Below, piece after piece: positions 17,106 through 26,316 of a stretch of DNA of 64,000 nt; the stretch's first letter is position 1; each line of letters starts with the position of its first letter. Source of the stretch: Micrococcus cohnii (lineage in GTDB: Bacteria; Actinomycetota; Actinomycetes; Actinomycetales; Micrococcaceae); contig NZ_JACHNA010000001.1 of NCBI RefSeq assembly GCF_014205175.1, positions 744,001 to 808,000 of the forward strand, written 5' to 3'. The translations under genes and the position numbers were made by a program. The notes under the pieces were generated by a model. The model searched no databases. It saw only the letters and a program-made list of their open reading frames with translations, and had not been told where the DNA came from.

Positions 17106-19478
17106 ATGACCTCATTGCTTACTCGCACCCATGACCGGCTCGGCCTGAGGACCTCGCCGAGCATCTTCTTCGTCTCGGCCGCCGCGATCGTGCTGTTCAC
17201 CGTCGCCATGGGCCTCTTCCCGGGCCCCGTCCAGTCCTTCTTCGGGGCCATCTCCACGTGGCTGCGCTACGACGTCGGCTGGTTCTTCACCTTCGGATTG
17301 ACCCTGCTCGTGGTGGTGTCGGTCGGTCTCGCCCTCAGCCGCTATGGCCGGGTGAAGCTCGGCGACGACGACGCTGAGCCGGAGTACTCCGGCCTGGCCT
17401 GGTTCGGCATGCTGTTCGCCGCCGGCGTCGGCGCCGTGCTGATGTTCTGGGGTATCGCCGAGCCGATCAACCACTACGCGGCCCCGCCGCTGGCCGGGAC
17501 CCAGCCCTTCTCCGACCAGGCTGCAATGCAGGCGATCGACATCGCCAACTTCCACTTCGGCATCCACATGTGGGCGATCCTGGTCGTCCCCGGACTCTGC
17601 TTCGGCTACTTCACGTACAAGCGGAAGCTGCCGCCGCGCATGTCATCGGCCTTCCAGCCGCTGCTGGGCGACTGGATCCACGGGCCGATCGGCAAGACCA
17701 TCGACGTGCTGGCGATCGTGGCCACTGTGTTCGGACTCGGCGTCTCGACCGGCCTGGGCGCCATGCAGATCAACTCCGGCATGAACTACGTCTTCGGCGT
17801 GCCCGTGGCCGGCTGGGTGCAGGCGGCCATCCTCGCGGTCATCACGGCCACCGCGCTCGTCTCCGTGCTCGCGGGCATGGACAGGGGCGTCAAGCGCCTG
17901 TCCTACGCGAACATCGTGTTCGCGATCGCCCTGCTGCTGTTCGTGCTGATGTTCTCGGCCGCATCGATGGACATCGTGCGCGGGATCGTGGAGTCCGCCG
18001 GCCGCTACGTGTCCGCACTGCCGATGCTCTCGACGTTCAACGACACCATGAAGGGCGGCCAGTGGTCGGGCGACTGGACGGTGTTCTACTGGGCCTGGAC
18101 CGTGACCTGGTCGCCGTTCGTGGGCATGTTCATCGCGAAGATCTCCCGCGGACGCACCATCCGTGAGTTCGTGTTCGCCTCGCTCGGACTGCCCACGGCG
18201 TTCGTGATCATCTGGATGGGGATCTACGGCTTCGCGGCCTTCGACATGGACCGTGCCTCCGCGCCCGGGCCGGGCCAGGGCGGAGAGCTGACCCGAACCA
18301 TCGTGGAGGAGAGCAACCCGCAGGCCGCCCTGTTCCAGTTCCTGCAGCACTTCCCGGCCTACCTGCCGGTGGCGATCCTCGCGACCGTCGTGATCGTCAT
18401 TTTCTTCATCACGTCCATCGACTCGGGCGCGCTCGTGCTCGATGCGATGGCGAACGGTCATGAGGAGCTGTCCAAACGCCGTCAGCGCGTGTTCTGGGCC
18501 CTGGCCGTCGGCGCGGTCTGCGCCGCGATCATCCTGACCTCCGGCGACAACGGGCTGGCCGCGCTGCAGGAGGTCATCATCGTGATCGGAGCCCCGATGC
18601 TGCTGATGAGCGTGCTGCAGGCGCTGCTGCTCGTGCGAGCGCTGCGCGAGGACGCGGGCTCGGTCAAGCCGATCCGCACGCGCCAGTGGAAGAAGGTGCT
18701 GCCGGCCGAGGAGTATCACCGCCGCGCGCACGAGGACGGCCAGGACATGGACGAGTACGTCATCCGCCCCGAGTTCGAGGTCGGCACCGAGCCGGAGTAC
18801 GACACCCACACGCCGAACACGTGGCACGCCCAGCGGGTGGCCGCGAGCCGGGCGGCGGTGACCGTGGGTCTGACCGGCGGCGTCGCCGCGGGCAAGTCGA
18901 CCGTGGCGGACGTGTTCGAGCGCCACGGCGCGGTCGTCGTCGAGTTCGACGAGCTCATGCGTGAGGTTCTCGTGCCCGGGCACCCGGCCCTCGACGAGCT
19001 GCGGGAGGTCTTCTCTGACGAGATGGTCCACGCCGACGGCACCATCGACTGGCGTGCCCTCGACCGCCTGACGGCCGACTCGCCCGCGGCGCGCACCCGC
19101 CTGTACGAGGTTGTGACTCCGGCCGTGCGCGCGGCGGCCGACGCCGAGGCCAAGGCCGTCGGGGAGGACGCGGTCCTGGTCGTGGACCTCGCTCTGCTGA
19201 CCGAGGCGGCCGCCGCACATGAGTTCGACCAGGTCGTGCGCGTCACCGCCCCCGACGAGGCCCGCGTGGCGCGGCTCATGCAGGAGCGCGGCCTCAGCCG
19301 CGAGCAGGCCTGGGCCGAGATCGACGCCGACGCGGCGGACCTCACCGACGCCAGCGCCGACTACGACCTGGTCAACGACGGCGAACCCGAGGACCTGGTG
19401 GCACGTGTGGACGAGTACTGGGCCCAGCATGTGGCCCCGGCGCTCGAGGCGGCCTCCGGCTCGAAGGAGAACGTGTGA
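17106..19478 (+). CDS. BCCT-family transporter fused to a degenerate CoaE-like kinase domain
   Basis: A 790-residue protein of two parts. Residues about 15-535 are a 12-segment betaine/choline/carnitine-type secondary transporter, with the family core FYWAWTVTWSPFVGMFIAKI and SRGRTIREF. After a charged linker (about 535-583), residues about 584-785 are a dephospho-CoA kinase fold with the P-loop GLTGGVAAGKST. Compared with the intact CoaE encoded next, key positions differ: DAD of the catalytic motif is EFD, HPRVR is TPAVR, VPLLVE is LALLTE, and the Arg/Gln-rich lid is acidic (EIDADAADLTD). ATP binding looks possible and CoA phosphorylation unlikely. In the transporter part, aromatic-box positions of BetP read F, W, L and T instead of W, W, Y and W, so the substrate may not be betaine. 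The stop overlaps the coaE start (GTGA). Confidence 0.9.
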   Translation: MTSLLTRTHDRLGLRTSPSIFFVSAAAIVLFTVAMGLFPGPVQSFFGAISTWLRYDVGWFFTFGLTLLVVVSVGLALSRYGRVKLGDDDAEPEYSGLAWFGMLFAAGVGAVLMFWGIAEPINHYAAPPLAGTQPFSDQAAMQAIDIANFHFGIHMWAILVVPGLCFGYFTYKRKLPPRMSSAFQPLLGDWIHGPIGKTIDVLAIVATVFGLGVSTGLGAMQINSGMNYVFGVPVAGWVQAAILAVITATALVSVLAGMDRGVKRLSYANIVFAIALLLFVLMFSAASMDIVRGIVESAGRYVSALPMLSTFNDTMKGGQWSGDWTVFYWAWTVTWSPFVGMFIAKISRGRTIREFVFASLGLPTAFVIIWMGIYGFAAFDMDRASAPGPGQGGELTRTIVEESNPQAALFQFLQHFPAYLPVAILATVVIVIFFITSIDSGALVLDAMANGHEELSKRRQRVFWALAVGAVCAAIILTSGDNGLAALQEVIIVIGAPMLLMSVLQALLLVRALREDAGSVKPIRTRQWKKVLPAEEYHRRAHEDGQDMDEYVIRPEFEVGTEPEYDTHTPNTWHAQRVAASRAAVTVGLTGGVAAGKSTVADVFERHGAVVVEFDELMREVLVPGHPALDELREVFSDEMVHADGTIDWRALDRLTADSPAARTRLYEVVTPAVRAAADAEAKAVGEDAVLVVDLALLTEAAAAHEFDQVVRVTAPDEARVARLMQERGLSREQAWAEIDADAADLTDASADYDLVNDGEPEDLVARVDEYWAQHVAPALEAASGSKENV

Positions 19479-20164
19479 GCGCGCCGGGCGCACAGAGCGG
19501 ACAGAGCGCGGCGAGGACCGACGCGGCGCCGACTGCGCCGCGGCTGCACATCGGGCTCACCGGCGGCATCGCGGCGGGCAAGTCGACCGTCGCGAGGGTG
19601 TTCGAGGCTCGCGGGGCGATCATCGTCGACGCCGACCGGATCGCCCGGCAGGTCACCGCCGCCGGCACCGAGGGACTCGCCGCGATTCGCGAAGCCTTCG
19701 GGGACCGCGTGATCACCGCCGAGGGCGAGCTGGACCGCCCGGCGATGGCGGAGATCGTCTTCGGCGATCCGCGTCAGCGTGAACGGCTCGACGCGATCGT
19801 GCACCCGCGGGTGCGCGCGGCGGGCCTACGGGTCGTCGAGCAGGCCGGTCCCGAGGCCGTTGTGGTGCAGGACGTGCCGCTGCTGGTAGAGACCGGACAG
19901 GCCGATGCCTTCGATCTCGTGGTCGTCGTCGAGGCCCCGCACGCCGAGCGCGTGCGGCGCATGGTCGAGGAGCGGGACATGAGCGCCGAGGAGGCCCAGA
20001 GCCGCATCTCGGCGCAGGCCACCGACGCGCAGCGTCGGGCCGCCGCGGATGTGGTGATCGTCAACGACGCCAGCCGAGAGCGCTTGGTGCGCGCCGCGCA
20101 TCGGGTGTGGGACCGCTTCGTGGCTGGGCGCGAGGACGGCCACGACGGTCGGGCCGACGCGTAG
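19475..20164 (+). CDS. coaE: Dephospho-CoA kinase
   Basis: Final step of coenzyme A synthesis: ATP-dependent phosphorylation of the 3' hydroxyl of dephospho-CoA. The protein has 229 residues. The P-loop [12 protein letters not shown] is at about 23-34, the catalytic [11 protein letters not shown] follows, then [15 protein letters not shown] and the lid segment with [16 protein letters not shown]. All landmarks missing from the upstream fused domain are present, so this is the functional enzyme. It starts with GTG overlapping the previous stop by four bases and lies just before uvrB, the usual actinobacterial order; it lacks the extra C-terminal domain found in mycobacterial CoaE. Confidence 0.96.
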   Translation: MSAPGAQSGQSAARTDAAPTAPRLHIGLTGGIAAGKSTVARVFEARGAIIVDADRIARQVTAAGTEGLAAIREAFGDRVITAEGELDRPAMAEIVFGDPRQRERLDAIVHPRVRAAGLRVVEQAGPEAVVVQDVPLLVETGQADAFDLVVVVEAPHAERVRRMVEERDMSAEEAQSRISAQATDAQRRAAADVVIVNDASRERLVRAAHRVWDRFVAGREDGHDGRADA

Positions 20165-20174
20165 GCTGGAGCAT

Positions 20175-22316
20175 ATGAGCCTGGCCCGAGACATCCAACG
20201 CACCGTCGCGCCTTTCGAGGTGGTCTCGCCGTACCAGCCCTCCGGCGACCAGCCGACGGCCATCGCGCAGCTGGCCGAACGGGTCGAGGCGGGGGAGAAG
20301 GACGTCGTGCTCCTGGGCGCGACGGGCACCGGCAAGTCGGCGACGACGGCGTGGCTCGTCGAGCGGTTGCAGCGGCCCACGCTGATTCTGGTGCAGAACA
20401 AGACGCTCGCGGCGCAGCTGGCCAATGAGTTCCGGGAGCTGCTGCCCCACAACGCGGTCGAGTACTTCGTCTCCTACTACGACTACTACCAGCCCGAGGC
20501 CTATGTGCCGCAGACGGACACCTTCATCGAGAAGGACTCCTCGATCAACGAGGAGGTCGAGCGCCTGCGCCACTCGGCCACGAACGCCCTGCTGACCCGA
20601 CGCGACGTCGTGGTCGTGGCGACGGTCTCCTGCATCTATGGCCTGGGCACGCCGGAGGAGTACATCGAGCAGATGGTGACGCTGCGCCGCGGGCAGGAGC
20701 TGGACCGCGACGAGCTGCTGCGCCAGTTCGTGCGGATGCAGTATGTGCGCAACGATCAGGACTTCCACCGCGGCACGTTCCGGGTGCGCGGGGACACCGT
20801 CGAGATCATCCCGATGTACGAAGAGCTCGCGGTGCGCGTCGAGTTCTTCGGCGACGAGATCGAGTCGATCCAGACGCTGCACCCGCTCACGGGCCATGTG
20901 GTGCGCGAGGAGGAGGAGATGTACATCTTCCCGGCCTCGCATTATGTCGCCGGCGACGAGCGCATGCGCCGGGCGATCACGACGATCGAGGACGAACTGC
21001 GCGAGCGGCTGCAGGAGCTGGAGTCGCAGGACAAGCTGTTGGAAGCACAGCGGCTGCGCATGCGCACCACCTACGACCTCGAGATGATGCAGCAGATGGG
21101 CTACTGCAACGGCATCGAGAACTACTCGCGGCACATCGACGGCCGGGCGGCCGGCTCGGCCCCGCACTGTCTGCTCGACTACTTCCCGGATGACTTCCTG
21201 CTCGTCGTCGACGAGTCCCACGTGACCATCCCGCAGATCGGCGCGATGTACGAGGGGGACATGTCCCGCAAGCGCACGCTCGTCGAGCACGGCTTCCGTC
21301 TGCCCAGCGCGACGGACAACCGGCCGCTGAAATGGGACGAGTTCCTCGAACGGATCGGCCAGACCGTCTACCTGTCGGCGACGCCCGGCGACTATGAGCT
21401 CTCGCAGGCCGACGGCTACGTCGAGCAGATCATCCGCCCCACGGGCCTGGTGGATCCGAAGGTCGTCGTCAAGCCGATCGAGGGGCAGATCGACGACCTG
21501 CTCGAACAGATCCGTGTCCGCACCGAGAAGGACGAACGCGTCCTGGTGACCACGCTGACCAAGCGCATGGCCGAGGACCTGACGGAGTACCTGCTCGAGC
21601 ACGGTGTGAAGGTCGAGTACCTGCACTCCGATGTGGACACGCTGCGCCGTGTCGAGCTGCTGCGTGAGCTGCGCAAGGGCACCTTCGACGTCCTCGTGGG
21701 CATCAATCTGCTCCGTGAGGGTCTCGACCTGCCGGAGGTCTCGCTCGTCTCGATCCTTGACGCGGACAAGGAGGGATTCCTGCGCTCCACGACGTCGCTG
21801 ATCCAGACGATCGGCCGCGCCGCACGAAACGTCTCCGGCGAGGTGCACATGTACGCGGACAATGTCACCGACTCGATGCGCCGGGCCATCGACGAGACCG
21901 AGCGTCGCCGGGCCGTGCAGATCCGGTACAACCAGGAGCACGGCATCGACCCGACGCCGCTGCGCAAGAAGATCGCTGACATCACCGACCAGCTGGCGCG
22001 CGAGGACGCGGACACCGCGGACTTCCTCTCGGGCATGGGCGGGGTGAAGTCCGGCTTCGATTTCGGCATGGGCCGACGCGGCATCACCTCCGCGCGTGCT
22101 GACGCCCCACAGTCGGGGCAGGACGCCGCCGGGGACGCCGCACCCGCCGTTGACGCCGCGAACATCCCCGCGAAGGATCTCGAGGACCTCATCGCGCAGA
22201 TGTCCGCGCAGATGCACCAGGCGGCGACCGAGCTGCAGTTCGAGTTGGCGGCAAGGCTGCGTGACGAGGTCGCCGAGCTCAAGAAGGAGCTGCGTCAGAT
22301 GAAGCGGGAGGCCTGA
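20175..22316 (+). CDS. uvrB: UvrABC excision nuclease subunit B
   Basis: Damage-verification helicase of nucleotide excision repair, 713 residues. It has Walker [11 protein letters not shown] (about residue 50), the beta-hairpin region [12 protein letters not shown] that clamps DNA, the helicase motif DESH, motif [11 protein letters not shown], and a C-terminal UVR domain (about 670-710) that contacts UvrC. ATG 20175 is preceded by TAGGCT (20163-20168) with six bases between, so the transcript may be leaderless; GGAG (20169-20172) is too close to be an ideal ribosome site. The -10 box includes the coaE stop codon. Confidence 0.97.
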   Translation: MSLARDIQRTVAPFEVVSPYQPSGDQPTAIAQLAERVEAGEKDVVLLGATGTGKSATTAWLVERLQRPTLILVQNKTLAAQLANEFRELLPHNAVEYFVSYYDYYQPEAYVPQTDTFIEKDSSINEEVERLRHSATNALLTRRDVVVVATVSCIYGLGTPEEYIEQMVTLRRGQELDRDELLRQFVRMQYVRNDQDFHRGTFRVRGDTVEIIPMYEELAVRVEFFGDEIESIQTLHPLTGHVVREEEEMYIFPASHYVAGDERMRRAITTIEDELRERLQELESQDKLLEAQRLRMRTTYDLEMMQQMGYCNGIENYSRHIDGRAAGSAPHCLLDYFPDDFLLVVDESHVTIPQIGAMYEGDMSRKRTLVEHGFRLPSATDNRPLKWDEFLERIGQTVYLSATPGDYELSQADGYVEQIIRPTGLVDPKVVVKPIEGQIDDLLEQIRVRTEKDERVLVTTLTKRMAEDLTEYLLEHGVKVEYLHSDVDTLRRVELLRELRKGTFDVLVGINLLREGLDLPEVSLVSILDADKEGFLRSTTSLIQTIGRAARNVSGEVHMYADNVTDSMRRAIDETERRRAVQIRYNQEHGIDPTPLRKKIADITDQLAREDADTADFLSGMGGVKSGFDFGMGRRGITSARADAPQSGQDAAGDAAPAVDAANIPAKDLEDLIAQMSAQMHQAATELQFELAARLRDEVAELKKELRQMKREA

Positions 22317-22362
22317 GCGGGGTCTGCATCGCCGTGGCACCGCAAAACACGTGATAACGCCG

Positions 22363-22379
22363 GAATATAAGTGATATTC
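22363..22379. promoter_or_regulatory. Operator/promoter palindrome before satD
   Basis: Perfect inverted repeat GAATAT-AAGTG-ATATTC ending two bases before the satD start codon. TATAAG (22366-22371) inside it can serve as a -10 box for a leaderless transcript beginning at the ATG. GTGATAAC at 22351-22358 partly repeats GTGATATT at 22371-22378. AT-rich sequence is rare in this window. The likely binder is SatD itself, which has a helix-turn-helix; that is inference. Confidence 0.55.
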
Positions 22380-22381
22380 TG

Positions 22382-23041
22382 ATGACTATGACGACGTCGA
22401 ACCAGGTCGTGGCCGTGATTGCGGACATTGTCGGCTCGCGCACGCTCGGTGACCGCGACGCGGCCCAGCGTGCCGTCCCCGAGGCGTTCGCGAGGGCGGA
22501 CCGACTGGCGGGGGTGAGTCCCGTGCGGGCCGGATGGCCGACCGTCGGGGACGAGTTCCAGGCCGTGTACCGCACCTGGCAGGACGCGGTGCGGGTCACC
22601 CTCCGTCTGCCCGCGGTGCTGCCCGAGCAGGTGCGCCTGCGCCTGGGCCTGGGCCTGGGTGAGCACCGGGTCATGGAGGACGACGCCGCCGGGCATCGCA
22701 TCGAGGACGGCACCGCCTGGTATCGCGCACGGGAGGCGATCGAGACGGCCGAGGCGCGCGGGGCCCACGGCGCGACGGCGTTTCTGGCCGAGGACGCGGA
22801 CCTCACCGCCGCCGTCGACGGTCTGGTGCTGCTGCAAGACCATGTGCTGGGCCGGCTCAAGGCACGGGAGCTGCGTCTGCTGCGCGCTCTGCTGGATGGC
22901 GCGACCCAGGCGGAGGCGGCGCGCGCGGAGAAGATCAGCCAGTCCGCCGTCTCACAGGCCATGTCCCGGTCCGGCGCGACTCGACTGATCGACCTGGATG
23001 CCGCCCTGGCCTCCTCGTCGGGAGCGGACGGCACGGCATGA
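22382..23041 (+). CDS. SatD-family protein with C-terminal helix-turn-helix
   Basis: SatD-family protein of 219 residues; the family has no firmly established molecular function. The N-terminal half starts with the family signature VVAVIADIVGSR and continues with the cyclase-like GDEFQAVY. Residues about 155-205 form a helix-turn-helix of the sigma-70 region 4 type (GATQAEAARAEKISQSAVSQAM), so DNA binding is likely. ATG at 22382 or 22388 could start translation. The gene overlaps the next one by four bases and is headed by a palindrome at its own start, which suggests autoregulation. Confidence 0.8.
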   Translation: MTMTTSNQVVAVIADIVGSRTLGDRDAAQRAVPEAFARADRLAGVSPVRAGWPTVGDEFQAVYRTWQDAVRVTLRLPAVLPEQVRLRLGLGLGEHRVMEDDAAGHRIEDGTAWYRAREAIETAEARGAHGATAFLAEDADLTAAVDGLVLLQDHVLGRLKARELRLLRALLDGATQAEAARAEKISQSAVSQAMSRSGATRLIDLDAALASSSGADGTA

Positions 23042-23904
23042 CCGCCGTCGTCCTGCTGGCACTCGGCGCCCATGACCTGTGCGCCGCGCTGCTGCCCGAG
23101 CCCCTCGAGGACGGGCGGCGACGCACCCTCGGCTGCCTCACCGGCCTGACGGCCGCCGGGTTGCTCGCCCTCGCCGTGTTCCTGGCCTCCGGTGCCGCGG
23201 CGACGACGCTGGCGGCGGGTCTGCTCGCGCTCGGCCTGCTGCTGATCTGGGTCTATGGCGGAGCCGACCGGCCTTTGGTGAGCGTCGGCGTGATCGCGGC
23301 GGTCGGGCTGCTCGCCGTGGGGGAGGCCACCGGCTTCCTGCCTGGCCGCGAGGTCTGGCCGGCGCCCGTCGTGATGCTCGCGGCGGGACTGGCCCTGATC
23401 GAGACCTCCAATCGCATCACGCGGGACGTCCTCGCCCTGGCCGGCCGTCCCGAGGCAAGCTTCGAGGTGCACCGAGACGGGTGCCAGGAGGCGGACCGTC
23501 GCGCTCCGGGCCCGCGGAGGACGAGGAGCAGCGCCGCCTCGAGCGGCGGGGGATCGCCCACCGCGGCGGCGCAGCCGGAGCTGGCCCAGGCCGAGGCCGA
23601 GGTGTGGCGGGATGCGCGGCGGCATGCGACGGCCGACCCGGGCGCTGCCGCGCGCACCCGGCTTCGCGGCGGACGGTACATTGGACCGATGGAGCGGGTG
23701 CTCATGGCCGCCCTCGGGCTGGCCGGCGCCTTCCATGTCATCGGCGCGGTCATGGCGGCCAAGGGCATCGTGCGTTTCCCGGAGATCTCCCGGGGAGGTG
23801 GTGACGGGCATCAGGCCGAGGAATTCCTCGTCGGTTCCCTCACCAGCTGGCTGCTCGCGGCCGCCGCGGCCTTCCTCGCGCACGCCGCCCTGCACCCGAC
23901 GTGA
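23038..23904 (+). CDS. SatD-associated membrane protein
   Basis: Membrane protein of 288 residues that regularly accompanies SatD. It has four to five hydrophobic segments in residues 1-135, a hydrophilic stretch of about 60 residues, and two more segments at about 225-245 and 265-285. The C-terminal part carries the conserved pattern of this group: [28 protein letters not shown] and [14 protein letters not shown]. An internal Met in GPMERVL might suggest two genes, but the motif spans it. It starts in an ATGA overlap with satD. No transport or enzyme motif is visible. Confidence 0.75.
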   Translation: MTAVVLLALGAHDLCAALLPEPLEDGRRRTLGCLTGLTAAGLLALAVFLASGAAATTLAAGLLALGLLLIWVYGGADRPLVSVGVIAAVGLLAVGEATGFLPGREVWPAPVVMLAAGLALIETSNRITRDVLALAGRPEASFEVHRDGCQEADRRAPGPRRTRSSAASSGGGSPTAAAQPELAQAEAEVWRDARRHATADPGAAARTRLRGGRYIGPMERVLMAALGLAGAFHVIGAVMAAKGIVRFPEISRGGGDGHQAEEFLVGSLTSWLLAAAAAFLAHAALHPT

Positions 23905-23972
23905 GCTGCCGCACGCCGAGCGTCGCGCATCGGCGCCATGCAGACACCCAGAGCCAGCCAGGAAGGACCGAG

Positions 23973-24770
23973 ATGGACGCGACGACCCAGCTCACCGACC
24001 GCAGCACCGCCACGCAGGTGCGGGCCGCCTTCCGCGCCGGCCACGTGCGCCCGTCCTCCGGCCTGGTCCCGGGGCGCACGCAGGCCAACCTGGTCGTGCT
24101 GCCGAAGGACTGGGCCTTCGACATGCTCCTGCTCGCCCAGCGCAATCCGGCTCCGATGCCGCTGCTCGACGTCACCGATCCCGGGGTGGTCACCACCGAG
24201 TGGGCGCCCGGGGCAGATCTGCGCACGGACCTGCCGATGTATCGGATCTGGCGTGAGGGCCGACTCGTCGAGGAGGTCTGCGATGCCAGCGGGCACTGGA
24301 GCGACGACGCCGTCGCGTTTCTGATCGGCTGCAGCTTCGGCTTCGAGGCGGCCCTGCAGGCGGCCGGTGTGCCCGTGCGCAACCTCGACCAGGGGCGCAA
24401 CGTCGCGATGTACCGGACCGACCGTCCGCTGCGCGCCGCCGGCCGGATGCACGGCGACCTCGTCGTGTCCATGCGTCCGGTGCCGCCCGAGCTCGTCGCT
24501 CGCGCCACCACCGTCTCGGCCGCGGTGCCCTTCGCCCACGGCGCACCCGTGCACGTGGGCGATCCCGCGCGGCTGGGCATCGCCGACCTGGCCCGGCCCG
24601 ACTACGGGGACCCGACCGTGCTCGAGGACGGCGACGTGCCCGTGTTCTGGCCGTGCGGCGTCACACCGCAGCGGGCCCTCGAGGAGTCGCGACCCCCGTG
24701 GGCGATCACGCACGCGCCCGGACACATGTTCGTCACGGACATGCCCGATGGGCGGTCGCCGCAGGACTGA
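23973..24770 (+). CDS. YcsI/DUF1445-family protein (D-glutamate cyclase or hydro-lyase family)
   Basis: Putative hydro-lyase of the YcsI/DUF1445 family, 265 residues; the mammalian relative acts as a D-glutamate cyclase, forming 5-oxo-D-proline from D-glutamate. Conserved stretches are [15 protein letters not shown], the cysteine motif [28 protein letters not shown] and [15 protein letters not shown] 23973 follows GGAAGGA (23961-23967); an earlier in-frame GTG at 23901 overlaps the previous stop but would add 24 residues without similarity to the family. A role in D-amino-acid turnover is likely but unproven. Confidence 0.85.
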   Translation: MDATTQLTDRSTATQVRAAFRAGHVRPSSGLVPGRTQANLVVLPKDWAFDMLLLAQRNPAPMPLLDVTDPGVVTTEWAPGADLRTDLPMYRIWREGRLVEEVCDASGHWSDDAVAFLIGCSFGFEAALQAAGVPVRNLDQGRNVAMYRTDRPLRAAGRMHGDLVVSMRPVPPELVARATTVSAAVPFAHGAPVHVGDPARLGIADLARPDYGDPTVLEDGDVPVFWPCGVTPQRALEESRPPWAITHAPGHMFVTDMPDGRSPQD

Positions 24771-24806
24771 GCATGACCTCGCCGCGCCGTGCTCGAGGCC
24801 GCAGCG

Positions 24807-24812
24807 TATAAA
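24807..24812 (+). promoter_or_regulatory. -10 box upstream of the terC riboswitch
   Basis: TATAAA at 24807-24812 in the sequence GCGTATAAACTAC, about 10 bases before the riboswitch. It predicts a transcript start near 24819, which fits an aptamer placed at the 5' end of the RNA. No convincing -35 box is seen. Confidence 0.5.
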
Positions 24813-24817
24813 CTACT

Positions 24818-24960
24818 CCGCGACGTAGGGGAGTATCCCGAACACTGTGGACGTCAGCACGCCGGAGCCGGCGCGGAGCATTCCCGCCCGCGCGAACCGG
24901 CCGGACACAGCGGCCTGAGCCCGAGCGCATGCGCGGGCAGGCGGAGAGACTTGCGCTCAC
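24818..24960 (+). promoter_or_regulatory. yybP-ykoY (Mn2+) riboswitch
   Basis: The conserved core of the manganese-sensing yybP-ykoY family is visible: TAGGGGAGTA (24826-24835), then CGTCAGCACG (24852-24861), and later GAGAGACTTGCG (24944-24955). CGCGA (24820-24824) can pair with TTGCG (24951-24955) to close the aptamer. It lies just before a TerC-family gene, the commonest partner of this riboswitch. Mn2+ would be expected to turn the gene on. The switch from here to the GTG start at 24991 is not resolved. Confidence 0.72.
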
Positions 24961-24990
24961 GTATCCCGACCCCTGCCGAAAGGATCCCCC

Positions 24991-26241
24991 GTGGAGATCA
25001 ACGGTCTCACGTGGACTATCACCATCGCGGTGATCGTGGGCTTGCTCGCCTTCGACTACTTCGCTCACGTGCGCAAGGCGCACACCCCCACCATCAAGGA
25101 AGCCGCCATCTGGTCGACCGTGTACGTCGGCCTCGCCCTGGCCTTCGGCCTGGTGTTCTTCGCGTTCGGCGACACCCAGCACGCCGTCGAGTACTACACC
25201 GGCTACATCCTCGAGAAGGCGCTCAGCGTCGACAACCTGTTCGTCTTCTTGATCATCATGGCCAGCTTCAGGGTGCCGCGCGAGTACCAGCAGAAGGTTC
25301 TGCTGTTCGGCATCACCTTCGCCCTGATCTCGCGCACCGCGTTCATCCTGCTGGGTTCCGCGATCATCGAGATGTGGTCCGACGTGTTCTACCTCTTCGG
25401 CATCTTCCTGCTGCTGGTGGCGGGCAATCAGCTCAAGGGAGAACTCGCCGGCGATGACGCCGAGGACGAGGCCGACAACGTCATGGTCCGTCTGGCGAAG
25501 AAGCTGCTGCCTGCCTCGGATCAGTACCACGGCGACAAGCTGTTCAGCATCGAGAACGGCAAGAAGGTGATGACTCCGATGCTGCTGGTCATGGTGGCCA
25601 TCGGCGCGACGGACATCCTCTTCGCCTTCGACTCGATCCCGGCGATTTTCGGTGTGACGCAGGAGGCGTACATCGTCTTCACGGCCACGGCGTTCTCGCT
25701 GATGGGTCTGCGCCAGCTGTACTTCCTGATCGACGGCCTGCTGGATCGCCTGGTCTACCTCTCCTACGGTCTGTCCGCGATCCTCGGTTTCATCGGCGTG
25801 AAACTGATCCTGCACGCCCTGCACGAGAACAACCTGCCGTTCGTCAACGGCGGTGAGAACGTGCCGGTGCAGGAGATCCCGACGCTCGTGTCCCTGATGG
25901 TCGTCGTGGGCATTCTGATCATCACGGTCGTGGTGTCGCTGAAGTCCTCGAAGGGGCAGGCCCTGATCGCTCTGCAGAACGCCGAGAAGTTCGCCTACCG
26001 ATACCAGCAGCTTCCGGAGGACTGCCCGGCCGACGAGCGCGCCGCGGCCGCCCGCCGGATGGACGAGTGGACCGAGAAGGCCGACGGCCTGAGCCAGAAG
26101 TGGCGCGACCAGCTGCTCGACCACAAGGACCGCTACTCGTCGATTATCCGCACGGCGCATGAGACGCGTCTGTCCGACTCGGACGTCGACGACTCCGAGA
26201 CGAGCCGTCGGATCGTCGAGCAGGCCGGTCCGCGGACCTGA
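24991..26241 (+). CDS. TerC-family membrane protein, probable Mn2+ exporter
   Basis: TerC-family integral membrane protein of 416 residues. In other bacteria TerC-type proteins under yybP-ykoY control export Mn2+, in part to metallate secreted enzymes. It has seven to nine membrane segments; the acidic membrane motifs SVDNLFVFLIIMASF and ILFAFDSIPAIFGVT are probable metal ligands. A hydrophilic, charged C-terminal region of about 90 residues (from about 327) follows the last segment. It starts with GTG after AAAGGA (24979-24984). The riboswitch in front argues for Mn2+ rather than tellurite as its real substrate. Confidence 0.9.
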   Translation: MEINGLTWTITIAVIVGLLAFDYFAHVRKAHTPTIKEAAIWSTVYVGLALAFGLVFFAFGDTQHAVEYYTGYILEKALSVDNLFVFLIIMASFRVPREYQQKVLLFGITFALISRTAFILLGSAIIEMWSDVFYLFGIFLLLVAGNQLKGELAGDDAEDEADNVMVRLAKKLLPASDQYHGDKLFSIENGKKVMTPMLLVMVAIGATDILFAFDSIPAIFGVTQEAYIVFTATAFSLMGLRQLYFLIDGLLDRLVYLSYGLSAILGFIGVKLILHALHENNLPFVNGGENVPVQEIPTLVSLMVVVGILIITVVVSLKSSKGQALIALQNAEKFAYRYQQLPEDCPADERAAAARRMDEWTEKADGLSQKWRDQLLDHKDRYSSIIRTAHETRLSDSDVDDSETSRRIVEQAGPRT

Positions 26242-26259
26242 CCCGGACGATGATGCATG

Positions 26260-26295
26260 CGGCCCCGCCCCTCGAGCAGTCGAGGGGCGGGGCCG
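26260..26295. terminator. Bidirectional terminator between terC and the helicase
   Basis: Perfect 16-base stem: CGGCCCCGCCCCTCGA (26260-26275), loop GCAG, TCGAGGGGCGGGGCCG (26280-26295). It separates two convergent genes. No T-tract. Confidence 0.8.
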
Positions 26296-26316
26296 CGTCG
26301 TGTTCGCCGGCGTCGG

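Noticed and set aside
17106-19478. BCCT-CoaE fusion as a simple frameshift artefact joining two genes
   Set aside because: The linker is in frame, charged and has normal codon use, with no second ribosome site or start codon directly before the kinase fold. The intact CoaE follows separately. A sequencing check is still listed in the finding.
23694-23904. Splitting the SatD-associated membrane protein into two genes at the internal ATG
   Set aside because: The motif [12 protein letters not shown], recognised from this group, spans the Met, and the frame is continuous.
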